DNA of 48,868 nucleotides. Origin: Hypsibius dujardini. Taxonomy: Eukaryota; Tardigrada; Eutardigrada; Parachela; Hypsibiidae. The stretch's first letter is position 1. Each line of letters starts with the position of its first letter. The DNA is taken from assembly GCA_001579985.1 (NCBI GenBank), contig LRSR01000455.1, positions 1 to 48,868 of the forward strand, in the 5' to 3' direction. The position numbers and the translations under genes are program-made. The notes beneath the pieces are model-generated. The model searched no databases and had not been told where the DNA came from. It saw only the letters and a list, made by a program, of their open reading frames with translations. Shown piece by piece: positions 11,094 through 22,350 of this stretch.

Positions 11094-11514
11094 TGATTGA
11101 GTCTAGTAACAGCAAACAGAGATACCTCTTTTAGGTGGAACAAGAACGCCTGGTACTCATGAAGCACCAAAGAGTGTGGGACTAAACTGACCGGGACAAT
11201 TTTGTAACGGAACTAAGCTATACCGGAATCCGACTCAAACAACGGCACGGATGGACATTCCCATTCCGTGCTTGGAGTGTGTTTGGCCAACTTCCAACAC
11301 GTAGCTTAATTTGCGTTTTTTTCATTGATCCAGCAGCGTTCAGCCAAACGGTCCAACCAGCTTTGACTACGACTCTCAAACTGTTATGGGGTAATGCACT
11401 TTCAAGTATACTGAACGACTCGTATTATGAACAAAGAGATGACTGAAACTGACAAAAAAAGGTGCAATATCATATTCCAAAACGTGCTGGAACCACTTTG
11501 TCATTGCAGCGAGG

Positions 11515-12612
11515 TTACGTGAAGGAAGAGGTGAAGGCTGTCTTGCCGGGGTCGTTTATGCAGTCCAGTCCCTTCACTCTGTCCGCAAACACAACTGCTG
11601 CGCTTTTAAGCCAAGACATTTCCCGGCTACAAATCCAGTTGTTCCCGGTAAAATCAATCGTATTGGTTCTATCGGCTAGGAGGAGCTCGAGAAAGTTGGA
11701 CGTTCCCACCGAGATGTAATTGTTATGCGCCAAAATCAAGTCGATTGGTCGGTGGACTCTGTAGGGATCACTCACCACTGCTTGTCCATTATAAAGGTTA
11801 TTATGGCTCAGGTCTATTGTCAAGCGCTTGTCCGCCAATTCAAAAGGCGTATGCAAAATTTTAAATGCCGCTGGACCTAGTGAGCTGATTCGATTTCGCG
11901 ACAGGTTGAGATGTTGCAGGTAATGATTTTCGGTAAACTGACTGCCACGGATCTCGTAGATTCGATTGTCGGCGAGGTCCAGTCTTTCCAAAGCGTGTAG
12001 CTGTTTAAGGTAGTCGGACCGATATTCAACGATGGCCAATGCGTTGTTCTTCAGGGATAAGTGCCGCACGCTGTTGTGAAACATTGTGAAAGCCTTCCAG
12101 GCACTGTCACCCAATGCGCAGCGATCGAACCGAACCGTTTCTGCTGCCACGGAAATTTCACCACGATAGCGGCCATTAATTAGTTTATTAATATCAGCCA
12201 GCACAATCTCTCGAAGCAGCGAATTATTGCTGGCATCGAGGACGTCGAAGTGGCAGCCGACCAACGGTGCGTTGTTCAGGCTGGTCATCTCAGTGTTAAT
12301 TAGGTCGAAACGGGTGATGTTGATCCAGTTGAGCTTCTTGTCGGAGGGGGAGGGGGTGTACTCGCCGGAGTCTTCCGGGCCTCCGTCGAGGGGAATGGCG
12401 TTGACGGCGCGAATCCGCGCAAACAAGCGCTCGATGTTTGCCTGCGAAATGGTGGGTCCTATGCAGGCCAGAGAGGGTTTTTCAGTGGCGGAAGAAGTAC
12501 AGGTGCATGGTAGTACCTCACTGCCGGGAGGACAGGTCAAGGGTGCGCTATAAGCGACTGCCGCAAACTGGGTGACCACTAAGAAGGCGAGGAGAATCAC
12601 GAATTGCAACAT
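11515..12612 (-). CDS. Secreted leucine-rich-repeat protein, single exon
   Basis: An uninterrupted frame from an ATG at 12612 (another in-frame ATG at 12645 gives 376 residues). I prefer 12612 because MLQFVILLAFLVV then begins directly as a signal peptide, about 23 residues long. A cysteine cluster follows (CPPG, LPCTCT, LACIG), then leucine-rich repeats whose clearest units are LERLDLADNRI, LQHLNLSRNRI and LTIDLSHNNLY, and a C-terminal cap with NNWICSREMSWL and LDCIND. Potential N-glycosylation sites such as NIT and NLS occur. The overall plan, an N-terminal C-x-C cluster then irregular LRRs, resembles secreted arthropod LRR proteins often named after the non-catalytic subunit of Oplophorus luciferase. 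That is a resemblance, not an assignment. It sits within the P450 cluster, same strand, and is intronless unlike its neighbours. Confidence 0.85.
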   Translation of the reverse strand: MLQFVILLAFLVVTQFAAVAYSAPLTCPPGSEVLPCTCTSSATEKPSLACIGPTISQANIERLFARIRAVNAIPLDGGPEDSGEYTPSPSDKKLNWINITRFDLINTEMTSLNNAPLVGCHFDVLDASNNSLLREIVLADINKLINGRYRGEISVAAETVRFDRCALGDSAWKAFTMFHNSVRHLSLKNNALAIVEYRSDYLKQLHALERLDLADNRIYEIRGSQFTENHYLQHLNLSRNRISSLGPAAFKILHTPFELADKRLTIDLSHNNLYNGQAVVSDPYRVHRPIDLILAHNNYISVGTSNFLELLLADRTNTIDFTGNNWICSREMSWLKSAAVVFADRVKGLDCINDPGKTAFTSSFT

Positions 12613-12704
12613 CTTACAAAAGAACGGTGAAGGGTGACGACACAAATTCGCAAAAGCAACAGCTTGCCTCTACTGATGGGACAACTTCGCCTCGTACCTT
12701 GACG

Positions 12705-12712
12705 CTTTTATA
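12705..12712 (-). promoter_or_regulatory. TATA box of the LRR gene
   Basis: Read on the minus strand the site is TATAAAAG. About 30 bases downstream is CATCAGTAG, close to the arthropod initiator TCAGT, at about 12671-12678. That would give a 5' UTR of roughly 60 bases to the ATG at 12612. Confidence 0.6.
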
Positions 12713-13832
12713 TTGCACGCGACCACGGTGAGAGGTCCTCGCACAAGGCGTTGCAGATGTTTGTCTAACCTCAACAGAATCGCTCCCAATGCTGATAGGA
12801 CGAATGAATGCGTAGGACGTGTTTAAATTTATCCAGATAGTAAGCATAATTTCTTGCCTCATGTGCGGCAGGCACAGAAGTTGTATCTAATCGGATGCGT
12901 TTCACAAGACAGTCGTGCACCTTCTATTTACGCACAATGACAAAAGGTGCAGCCATATTCTCGCTTACTGACGCTATCTCGAGCTTATCCTCCGAACCTT
13001 TTTGCGGCAAATAAACTGCGCCGACTTGTAACGCCAAAACTTTTTGTTGTCTCTCTGATCACGCCAAAAACAAACAGGTCCATTTTACGATACCAACACG
13101 TATCGGTATAATTTACCGAATTCGTAAATTAAGCTGATCTCTTTATCATAATAATAATATTTTTACCTTCAAAGGAAAAGGAGAGAACTTGATGACTTAG
13201 CTAAGCAACTGGGAAGTATGGGGCTACACCACCAACCTCCTCAATCAACCCAGGCGACTACATCACAAGCTACGAGTCTCGTCAAGCAAGGGAAAAAGAA
13301 GAAGCGCAATAACGCCAACTCAGCGAAAGCAAGAAAGCAAGGAAGGTGGATCGACAACGTGCAATAGATGTTGAAGGTCAAGAAACCCTTTGAGAAAATT
13401 CAGTTAAAGACATTATCAAAAAAACTTTATCCGGGGCTAAAATGACTTTAGGAGAGAACGTTCTGCGATCTGCATATGTGTATGTAAACCGAAAATAAAA
13501 GTTGCGGTTAAAAATCTCATTTTAAACTAAAGAAAAGTAAGTATTTATCGGGCATCAATTTTCTAATCTTGTCGTTATGCAATCTAGCGCGCCTACTGCC
13601 GCTTAATTTTTTAATTACTTCCGTATCGTTTCAGTCATATATTTCTCCAGTATTATTCTTCGAAAGCGCTAAAGTTGATTGTAGGTACATCGTTCATCTG
13701 CTCTTTTTCCACTAATTTATTAAAGAAGACGTCGTATTCTAAATTGTTGTCTGAACTGATGATTACTGTTTGATCCCTCTTGCAACTTAAAGTACTGACT
13801 AACTATAAGATCGAATTAGAGACGATAGTCCA
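12713..13832. other. Intergenic spacer with a short unassigned open frame
   Basis: I see no recognised gene. A plus-strand frame of about 65 codons ends at a TAG near 13367; it is rich in Lys, Gln, Thr and Asn (it includes KQLGSMGLHHQPPQSTQ) and has no clear start or splice context. It could be a decayed fragment of a larger protein, possibly transposon-related. Confidence 0.4.
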
Positions 13833-14180
13833 GTGTTGCACACAGGCTTTGAGAAGAAGGTATTTGACGCTGGCACAAACATTGCGAAAACATTCTGGAG
13901 CAAGTCGGGGAGGAAAGAACTTATATATGTTACATTAACTAACATTGTTGCTAGCGGGATGGTTCGACATATTGCCTCAAGTAATATCAATATCTCAAAC
14001 ATAGTAAGGTTACATGTACTCCTGGATGGCAAAGATGATAGCGATTACATGATCATCTCGCGTAACGACTTCGTTGGAGTCGATGATTCACCTCAAAGTC
14101 AGTTTTACTGGTACATTGAAATTGTTTTACAACACAGGACAACTGTTGGAATTCGATCGCAGCAACTTGATGGAAAATGA
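13833..14180 (+). CDS. Unrecognised 115-residue open frame
   Basis: A 115-codon frame beginning MLHTGFEKKVFDAG. Composition looks protein-like (balanced Ile, Asn, Ser, Val) rather than repeat-derived, and it does not lie opposite another gene. I recognise no family, signal peptide or membrane segment. Upstream sequence remains readable for a short way without an ATG, so it could be the last exon of a longer gene or a remnant. It lies just inside the right member of the inverted repeat that also encloses the LRR gene. Confidence 0.3.
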   Translation: MLHTGFEKKVFDAGTNIAKTFWSKSGRKELIYVTLTNIVASGMVRHIASSNINISNIVRLHVLLDGKDDSDYMIISRNDFVGVDDSPQSQFYWYIEIVLQHRTTVGIRSQQLDGK

Positions 14181-14222
14181 TGTGAACTTCGAGTTAAGGT
14201 TCTTCATGAGCGCAGTGTAGCG

Positions 14223-14366
14223 TAACACACATACACACTACATGCATACAGGAAACCCCACACTCTTTGTAATTTTTTTAATTAAAATTAAAAGGTGTTT
14301 TTATAAAGACAAGAACTTTTTCGGAATAATAATAAGGAAAATTTGGAGATTTAGTGTGGGGTTTCC
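14223..14366. mobile_element. Small hairpin element and right inverted-repeat member
   Basis: Bases 14223-14275 are the inverted partner of 11045-11093. Within it, GGAAACCCCACACT (about 14252-14265) is repeated as a perfect inverted copy, AGTGTGGGGTTTCC, at about 14353-14366, closing a stem with about 87 bases between. This looks like a MITE end or a solo foldback. Sequence from 14367 to 15055 shows no gene. Confidence 0.55.
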
Positions 14367-15309
14367 AAAAATGGGTTTTGACAAACGGGGTGTTTTAGTG
14401 GAATTTTGTTAAGAGAACTGAGAAATTTAAAAACAGAAAGAAATTAATTTGTGTAGAAGTGATTTTTCGGATGGAGATTTTAAAAAAACATGTTAGAGGT
14501 CTTTTAGGAGTCTTTTAGGAGTGTTTTTAATCAAGCGCTGACTGAAGCTCAGCTTACAAGCTTGTCAGCTTGTCAGTGTACTCCCATTTCAGTGTTTCGA
14601 TCGTATGTCTAGGCAGCACGATTTTAGCACGGAAAATATTCTAATGTGTGTTGACACGCAGAACATATAAGGATCATACTTGATAACTGTAATAATGTAA
14701 TACACAATGCAGTATTAGCGCTAGAACTATTTCACCGATATCAGAAAAAGATTAACGCTTGTCAATAAAAGCCGATTAACACACTTTACGTATTCAGACG
14801 TTTCCGAAAGATGCTTTTGTTAGACTGATCGTCCGAAGGAGGACCGAAGGAATCGCCGCATCTTTCGGCCAATTCGGTCTCACAGGCAATAGGACCCCGC
14901 CCCCAAATGGTATCAAAGTTACCATTCTTGTGTTTATCTTCCAATTAATGCCTGCCACACTGTCACGTTGTCAGAAGAATTTTTAATAATCACAAGAATA
15001 ATCAATATACCGGTAGAAGCATTAGAAATGCCTGAACAAATGGACTCAGAAGTAATTAAAAACGAGAAGTAAAAATCAGGGTAAAAGGGTTAGGTGAGTC
15101 CACTAAACTGGAATGATAGTCTTCGTGCGATAATGTTTCTCCAGTGGGCAACTCCAGTGTGAAGCAGCGAAGCAAATTAGCAATGAACAGGAATAGCTCC
15201 ATCTTGGCTAGGGCCTCGCCCAGACAAGCTCGTTTTCCTAAAGTCAACCAAGTGTTATACGAGACAGGTCAGCACATGAATATGAACACCGCCTATACGT
15301 ATCAGCTCA

Positions 15310-15412
15310 GCCAGACAGGCAGGCAGACAGACAAACAGACAGGCAGGCAGACAAACAGACAGACAGATAGACAGACAGGCAGGCAAGCAAGCAAGCAAAC
15401 AGGCAGGCAGGC
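15310..15412. repeat. CAGA/CAGG microsatellite in P450 copy 4, last intron
   Basis: Mixed CAGA, CAGG and CAAG tetranucleotides. On the transcribed strand it reads CTGT/CCTG. Confidence 0.95.
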
Positions 15413-16119
15413 AGTCAAATGTGCGTGCAGACCGACAGTTCGAACAAGCACACACACAGCTAATTAATATTAATGCCTCCTACCAATAGAGAATGGAACG
15501 AAACCATCTGGACGAATCAGCTTTTGCTCTGAATCCAGAAAACGATTTGGCTCAAAATGTTCAGGATTTTTCCAGTATCTGACGTCACGATGGATTGCAA
15601 AGAAATTAGAGATGATTAAGGTATCTTTCGGAATTGTGAAGCCCTCCAGTGTTAAATCTTCCAGGCTGTGATGCGGCACACCTAGAGGCACAAGGTTTGC
15701 GCAACGCTGGACCTCCAGTATCATTGGCCTCTGTGTACGGCAGTCGAGCTGCAAAATTGATAGTTGTAAACTCCTACAAAGCTCCAATATATGTTAAAAG
15801 AGATTTAAATTTCTTTTATATTCCATGCACACGTACAGCGATCGGCATTAGTCAGGACATGGTCCCGGCCAACTTTATCATCAATCTCCTTCTGGACTTT
15901 TTTCATCACGTCAGGGTTCTCTATCATGAAGACCATCGCCCAAAGAATAGTCGTCGAAGTTGTCTCCGTGCCGGCAGCGAATAGGTCGAAAAGTGAGCCA
16001 ACGAGTTGAAGCTCTGCAACTTCCTTGCTAATCAGACTTGTTTTCTTACTTCCCGACCAATGGGCAAGTAATACAGGCACACGGATTTCATTTAAAGAAC
16101 ACCGTAAACATAGAAACGC

Positions 16120-16279
16120 ATACAGACAGACAGACAGACAAAGAGACAGGGAGACAGAGAGACAAACAGAGAGACAGAGAGGCAGACAGACAGACCGACA
16201 GATAGACAAAGAGACAGGTAGGCAGACAGACACACACACAGACAAACAGACAGACAGACAAACAAACAGAGAGACAGAC

Positions 16280-16353
<74 letters not shown>

Positions 16354-16373
16354 CGACAGACAGACCGACAGAG
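16120..16373. repeat. (CAGA)n microsatellite in P450 copy 4, third intron
   Basis: About 250 bases of CAGA with GAGA, CAAA and CCGA variants. It begins about a dozen bases after the 5' splice site of exon 3. Confidence 0.97.
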
Positions 16374-17454
16374 GCTTACCAACCGTCGAAAGTTTCTTCC
16401 CGGGTCTTGGATTTTTCTTTCTGATAGGCATAAAGATAGTCCGGAGCACCGGAATGATGTTCAGTTCGCGAGGAAACATCGTGGTCTGCAATAATTTCCT
16501 TCATGAATTCCGTTAACGCGGTAATATTTGCCCTTCCCTGCAAGATCTGAGTCCGAACGGAGTTGGGAAACCACAGCAGAAACGGGATAATTTGGCACAG
16601 GAAGTCCAGTTTTATAATGGCCATATTTTCAGCAACAAGTCTGGTCAGCCGTGAAAATTTAGGATCAGTCAGCTCAAATCGCTTCCCAAAAATAATCGCA
16701 CAAATAACGTTTGAGACACTATTGGTGAGCTGGACCTTCGGGTCGAAAGGTTTTTGGTTGGTCTCTCGGAGGGCTTGACAGAGTCCTTCCACTTCTGCGA
16801 TGATTGTATCTTCCATCCAATTCTTTCCTAATCATTCATTGCAATGTGTTTAATATAAATAACTAGTAACTAGTAGTAATAAGTAGTAACTACGTTCAAT
16901 ACGTATAAATATTTTTGTTTTGCTTCCTTGCAAGTTGTAGTAAGATGTATAACAAGAAATATTTATTATCCAATAATAACGTTTTTAAATATATTCATTT
17001 CGTTTTCTATGTGGCTAAAATATATTTGGAAAATTAAAATACAGTTTTACTAATTGCTCATATTTCTGACTATAGAGAATGGCTGCTCAATATTCGTACC
17101 CATTCCTAGGTCGCGTAATGTGGATAAGGCAAACCGACGGTGGGTCTTCCAGAGATCGCCTTGACTGCCTATTAATCCAATTCCACTCGGGAACGGCGAA
17201 TTTTCACGACGAACCACGCTGTTCGTACTGCGACCGGAAGCGGAGTCTTCGCTGAATATTTTTCGGAGAGTACGAAAATCGTTAATGACAACCACAGGCT
17301 TTCGTCCGCTGTACATGCCGAAGACATCACCGTATTTTTTGCTCCATTCTGTCATCTTCTCAGCCGGTTTGCTGCCGAGGGAGAGCACATTTCCCAGAAA
17401 GGGGATGCCTAATAAAAACAGGCATTCTTAACCGAAAAATTTACGTTCTTGTGT

Positions 17455-17501
17455 GGGTCTGTCTGTAAGTCTGTCTGTAAGTCCGTCTATCTGACTGTCT
17501 A

Positions 17502-17543
<42 letters not shown>
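17455..17543. repeat. (CTGT)n microsatellite in P450 copy 4, first intron
   Basis: CTGT repeats fill more than half of the 157-base first intron and lie about 20 bases from the splice donor of exon 1. Confidence 0.97.
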
Positions 17544-17662
17544 CGGCAGCCGATCTAGACGGTACCTGGTGGCCCTGGTGGGAAATTTGCTGGCCTCTGC
17601 GATATCAGCCATAGATACGTTAGAATGAGAGCCAACGCGCCGAGCACCAACCAGAATACCAT

Positions 17663-18129
17663 TTGCAAAACCGGAATCTGCTACAGTGAAATTCAAGTGC
17701 CTGCATTCACGAACATACGATATCAATCTTCAAACTGCCTACATGCGAAGAAATGAAACTTTAGTCAAAAGTCGACTAGCCCATCAACCTTCCAGCTTAT
17801 TCAAGAAACACGGAGGTTGTTCAAATATGTATTTCTCGCTCAATCGTGAGGGTCAGTGCTCCGTCAAAGGTAAATAGAGCTCCATGATATGCTATCTTCT
17901 ATTGAAGGTAACACAGGCTGCAGTCTATATGTCCGATTAGGGAGACAAAGTTTAAGGCACGTTTCTCAAGCACCCTGACCTCGTACTAAGGAATTCTTCT
18001 GAGAGAAAATATATAATGGAATACCAAATACTAAACTCTACACTTCAACAGGAAGCGTCAAATAACAATAAAAATTGAAAGGCAAGTACTGTATGAAAAG
18101 GAGGAGCTAAAGGGAGCACATTGCTATTT
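17663..18129. other. Intergenic spacer
   Basis: No gene or clear repeat is seen between the start of P450 copy 4 and the stop of copy 5. Confidence 0.55.
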
Positions 18130-20824
18130 TCAGAATCGAGGAACAAACACCAGCTCGAAGGGATCGGGAGAGTTGACGATGCTGGATTGGTAGTCGTTGT
18201 GAGAGAGTGTCTTCCCTTTCGGTAGCTCCAGAGTGAAGCAGCGGAGCAAATTGGCGATGAAGAGAAATAGCTCCATTTTGGCAAGGGCTTCGCCCAGACA
18301 AGCTCGTTTGCCTAAACGGGAGGAACTGCTTAATAATTTGGCGTAACAAGCGAAAGATTAACGAACGGATTGTGAGTCGGACAGAGCGCAATTTGACAGA
18401 ATTACAGACAGAATTGACCATGAGTTAGGCAAGAATTCAGAAAAACGGACAGGCATTCAAAAAACTTGAAAATTGTGCGATCGACAGACAAACACGCAGA
18501 CAGACAGGCAAACAGACAGACATACAAAGAAAGAAACGAGAAAACAGATCCACAGAGAGACAGACAGTGAGCAAGCCAGACATAAAGCCAGACATACCGG
18601 TACAGACAGACCAACAGACAGACAAGAAGACAAACAAACAGATCCACAGAAAGACAGCCAGCCAGACAGACAGACAGACAGACAGTCATATAAACATACA
18701 TACAAACAGACAGACAGACAGGCTGTCAGCTCTGCGCCCAGGAAGCAAATAGTTTGACTTGCAGACAGTAATCCCACAGTTTTTTGTTGGAAGATTCGGC
18801 AAGAGAAACCTACCGATTGAAAATGGAACGAAGCCATCCGGTCGAAGTAATTTATCATTCTCATCTAGGAAGCGAGTCGGGTCAAACTTTTCCGGGTTCT
18901 TCCAGTATCGGGGATCCCGATGGATCGAGAAGAGATTAGCGATGATGAGGGTGTCTTTGGGAATCGTATAGCCCTCTAGCTGAATGTCTTCACGGCTTTG
19001 ATGCGGCACTCCTAGCGGGACCAGGTTTCCACAGCGTTGGACCTCCAAAATTACGGCTTCCGTGTACGGTAAACGAGCTAAAATAAGCCACAAAACCTCA
19101 CCCGTATGTGCTGCAATCTTCAAGCATTTTAGAATGAATTGAAAACTACACTTACGCCTGTCGGAATTAGTCAAGATATTTTGCCTGCCAACTTTGTCAT
19201 CAATCTCTCTCTGAACCTTCTCCATCACATCTGGATTCTCAATCATAAAGACCATCATCCAAAGAATGGTCGTAGAAGTGGTTTCCGTTCCCGCGGCGAA
19301 GAGATCGAAAAGTGAGCCGACAAGTTGAAGCTCTGTAAAATCCCTTGCCAATTAAACTTGTTTATGTAAGCTCCGTTAGATGAGCAAGTAATACAAGCAC
19401 AAAGAATTTATCTAACGATCACGCAGACAGACAGATAAATAGACAGACAAACAGACAGACAGGCAAACAGAAAGACAGACGAACAGACAAACAAACAGAC
19501 AGACAAACAGACAGACAAGCGGACAGACAGACGAACAGACAGAAAATTCACTGACCGTTGAAGCTCTCCTTTCCGTCAGTTTTTGCTCCCGTCAATTTCT
19601 CTTGCTGATACGCGTAGAGGTAGTCCGGTGCGTCCGAGTTTTCGCCCGACGTAGCAACATGTTCTTTAATCATCTGCTTCATGAATTTGGTCAAAGCCGA
19701 TATATTCCGTCGTGCCTTGAAAATCTGCGTCCGAACTGCATTAGGAAACCAGAGCACGAACGGAGCAGTCTGTGCGACAAAATCCAGCTTGAGGATGGCG
19801 ATATTTTCGGCAATCAGATTAGTCAGTTGCGAAAATTTCGGATCAGTCAGTTCAAAACGTTTCCCAAAAATTAAGGCGCAGATCACATTCGATACGCTGT
19901 TAGTCAATTGGACTTTCGGGTTAAAGGGTTTCCCCTTGGTCTCCCGGAGAGCTTGGCAGATGCCCTCAACTTCTGCAATGATGGTATCTTCCATCCAATT
20001 CTTGCCTAGAATGATAAAATTAATTATACTTTAAAAGTGAGCACTAAATTTGTTGAATAAACAAACGCCGAAAACATCGAATCTGTATTTTATTTTAACA
20101 TAAATATAAAATATATAAAATAAGTAGCTGTTTAAAGACGTGTATATCTCACCCATTCCCAGGTCTCTCAGGGTGGATAAGGCAAATCGTCGGTGAGTCT
20201 TCCAGAGGTCCCCCTGACTGGAAATCAGTCCGATGCCGATCGGGAGGGAAGAATCCTTGTCACGAATTGAGCTTTGAAGGACGCGACCAGACGCAGCCTC
20301 TTCCCCGAATAATTTGCGAAGGATATAAAAGTCGCTGATGACTACCACCCGCTTCCGACCATTGAACATGCCGAAGATATCGCCGTATTTCTCTTTCCAT
20401 TCTAGAATCTTGACTGCCGGTTTACCGCGGAGCGAAAATATATTTCCGAGAAAAGGAATAGCTAGAAGGAAATGTGTGTCAAAGATATTCGTTATGAACA
20501 TTAAAAAAAATGTGAACTAAGATTATCATTATATAAGTACTTCGTTACTTCCTGACTGACTGACTGATTGACATGCTGGCCGCCAGCTGGCTGGCCATTA
20601 GTCTGTCTGTTTGTCTGTCTATCTGGCTGTCTCTTTGGCTTTCTCTGTGTTTGTTTGTCTGTCTGTTTGTCTGTCTATCTGTCTGTCGGTCTGGCTAAGT
20701 ATCTGCATGTGTGTTCATTCTTCGTACCTGGTGGTCCCGGTGGGAACTTTTTCGGCCTTCTGGACTTCAACCAGAGGAACGTCAGAATAACAACGACGGC
20801 TGCAATCAATAGGGGCAAAGCCAT
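18130..20824 (-). CDS. Cytochrome P450 copy 5, CYP2-like microsomal monooxygenase, intact
   Basis: Six exons give 492 residues: 20728-20824, 20153-20461, 19556-20005, 19156-19332, 18814-19077 and 18130-18311, all GT/AG, phase 1. The anchor (MALPLLIAAVVVILTFLWL), hinge KKFPPGPPG, C-helix WKTHRR, I-helix AGTETTS, K-helix EVQR, meander FDPTRF and haem loop [11 protein letters not shown] (cysteine at about residue 437) are all present, so the enzyme should be active at the ER with P450 reductase. It is the closest intact neighbour of copy 4. No in-frame ATG lies upstream of the chosen start. The substrate is unknown. CAGA/CTGT tracts occupy introns 1, 3 and 5. Confidence 0.94.
18480..18725. repeat. 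CAGA-rich microsatellite in P450 copy 5, last intron
   Basis: Imperfect CAGA, CAAA and CACAGA repeats filling the last intron. TCTG-type on the transcribed strand. Confidence 0.95.
19420..19545. repeat. CAGA microsatellite in P450 copy 5, third intron
   Basis: Imperfect CAGA repeats that begin within about 15 bases of the exon 3 splice donor. TCTG-type on the transcribed strand. Confidence 0.95.
20598..20698. repeat. CTGT microsatellite in P450 copy 5, first intron
   Basis: Imperfect CTGT/TTGT repeats about 30-40 bases from the exon 1 splice donor. CAGA-type on the transcribed strand, the opposite of introns 3 and 5. Confidence 0.95.
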
Positions 20825-22350
20825 CCCCGCAAATTTGCTCTTCCACCGCAAAAAAGTACAGTCAGTAGGTTGCTGCAGGTACAGCGTATTGCCTGTGCAG
20901 TGTTGACGCTCAGAGGCCTAGAATGCGAAAAGAATTGTTATAAAAATATGCGCATAAAACTGATCGGCGGCAGAAGTGAATAATAAACAGACAAGTAAAT
21001 CTCGATGAGCAAGTCTTTTTCGAGTCAAGCTGAATAAATTGGGAAATGAACCTGTGCGGTTTTGTGAGCTGTCATTGCTTTGTAATGCACTGCTGCATCA
21101 TCGTGTAAACAAAATTCTCCTTGACTCGAAACGAAACCGGTAAAGTTTCCAGATTTCTGCGCTCTGATAGGAGCTCCAAAGTTCAAGGGTTAACAGATAC
21201 GGACATGGGCAATTATTTGCCAGAGCTTTTGCCAGCCCACAACATGATGTGCATTATCTGGCGTAAATGTCATGTCATGCCTAGTAGATGTAGATTCATA
21301 ATACTTCAAAATATATCGCATGAGAGTAATAGTAAAACTTGTTAGAAATTGAGCCGTGCCCTGACAATGTCAAGATAGTTTTGATCCGGGAGGCTTCCCA
21401 GGATTTCATTGTTAGGAGGAACGTGATAAATAAAACATTGTGTCAGGCTTTTTATGGACGTTATAATACAGTAATAAAGCATTTGCCGTTGTGCACCAAT
21501 TGAAAACAGTCGATGAGTAGACTTTAGGAGGCCTCGCACATCACGTCGGTGGCCGCCGACTTGAAGGATTATCAACCCCAAAGCGGTTCCACAACAGGTT
21601 CTTCCCCCCAGACCTCGATGGGATTATTTCACCCCGAGTCTTCCGGGGCATTCGTCGCAGCGGTGAGGCACGCTCTTCCCCTCCAGGCAGGGATCAGATC
21701 AAAATGACAGCAGGTTTGACGGGCTCGGCGTAGCCCACGAGACGTTCTCACGCTCGCGAAAAATAGCGTACGAGCAACTAACAGCAATCTTAGACAGAGT
21801 TAGATGGATGACAAGCATGAAAATCACGGGCAAACGGTTTAGACGAACATGCAAAATACTGAGAAAATCGAGTCAGGGCATCCTTCCTTGATTGAGGGAT
21901 TGTTCCAAGAGCGCCCACACCCAACGCCGCTAGCTCCACCTTCCAGCCCAGCTGCTCCGGAGCCGGGATGAGATCTCGGTGGTACCTTTAAATACGATGG
22001 CGGCTCCGCCCCACACCCCCAATCAAACCCATCAAAACCCATCAGAAACTTAGCGGAAAACGATCTCTGCCTTATTAGCTGTGTCAATCTCGAGAGACAA
22101 CTTGATTGAGATTATTTAGTCTTTAAAGAAGTCGGAAACCGAAACAGCACCGACAAGCTTACAGTTGTAATGTGAAAGTGTGTTAAAAATATCTGGGAAA
22201 AGTATTAGCCACCAAAAAAAATTAGCAGCAAAAAGGATCATGTTAAAGACCGGTTAATCGAACGCGAATATTGCCCGCTGTAGGGTTTGACAGTTCACAA
22301 CTCCTACACCTTCATCGGTGGATGGTCGTTACGCTGTTTCATGAATCTAT
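20825..22350. other. Intergenic spacer
   Basis: I find no supported gene in these 1.5 kb. Short open frames at 21121-21345 (plus) and 21839-22087 (minus) show no family features. The sequence at 21880-22080 is GC- and proline-codon-rich with CCCATC repeats, but I cannot name it. Confidence 0.5.

Larger units (their letters stand above)
15056..17662 (-). pseudogene. Cytochrome P450 copy 4, one frameshift
   Basis: Six exons: 17566-17662, 17100-17408, 16384-16827, 15837-16013, 15484-15748 and 15056-15237, all with GT/AG borders. Everything needed is present: N-terminal anchor and NFPPGPP hinge, WKTHRR, I-helix AGTETTS, K-helix EVQR, meander FEPNRF, haem loop [12 protein letters not shown] (the G codon is split by the intron). 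Exon 5 is 265 bases against 264 in copies 2 and 5, because of one extra A near 15726 (GCC-A-ATG), just before EVQR. That shifts the frame and would end translation early. It is either a very recent pseudogene or a homopolymer-type sequence error; with the base removed the gene would be complete at about 490 residues. Confidence 0.9.

Noticed and set aside
12227-12553. 108-codon plus-strand frame
   Set aside because: Antisense shadow of the LRR gene, which has a signal peptide, LRRs and a TATA box on the other strand.
15310-16373. CRISPR-like arrays of short repeats
   Set aside because: Units are tetranucleotides with no constant-length spacers, in a eukaryotic genome and inside introns.
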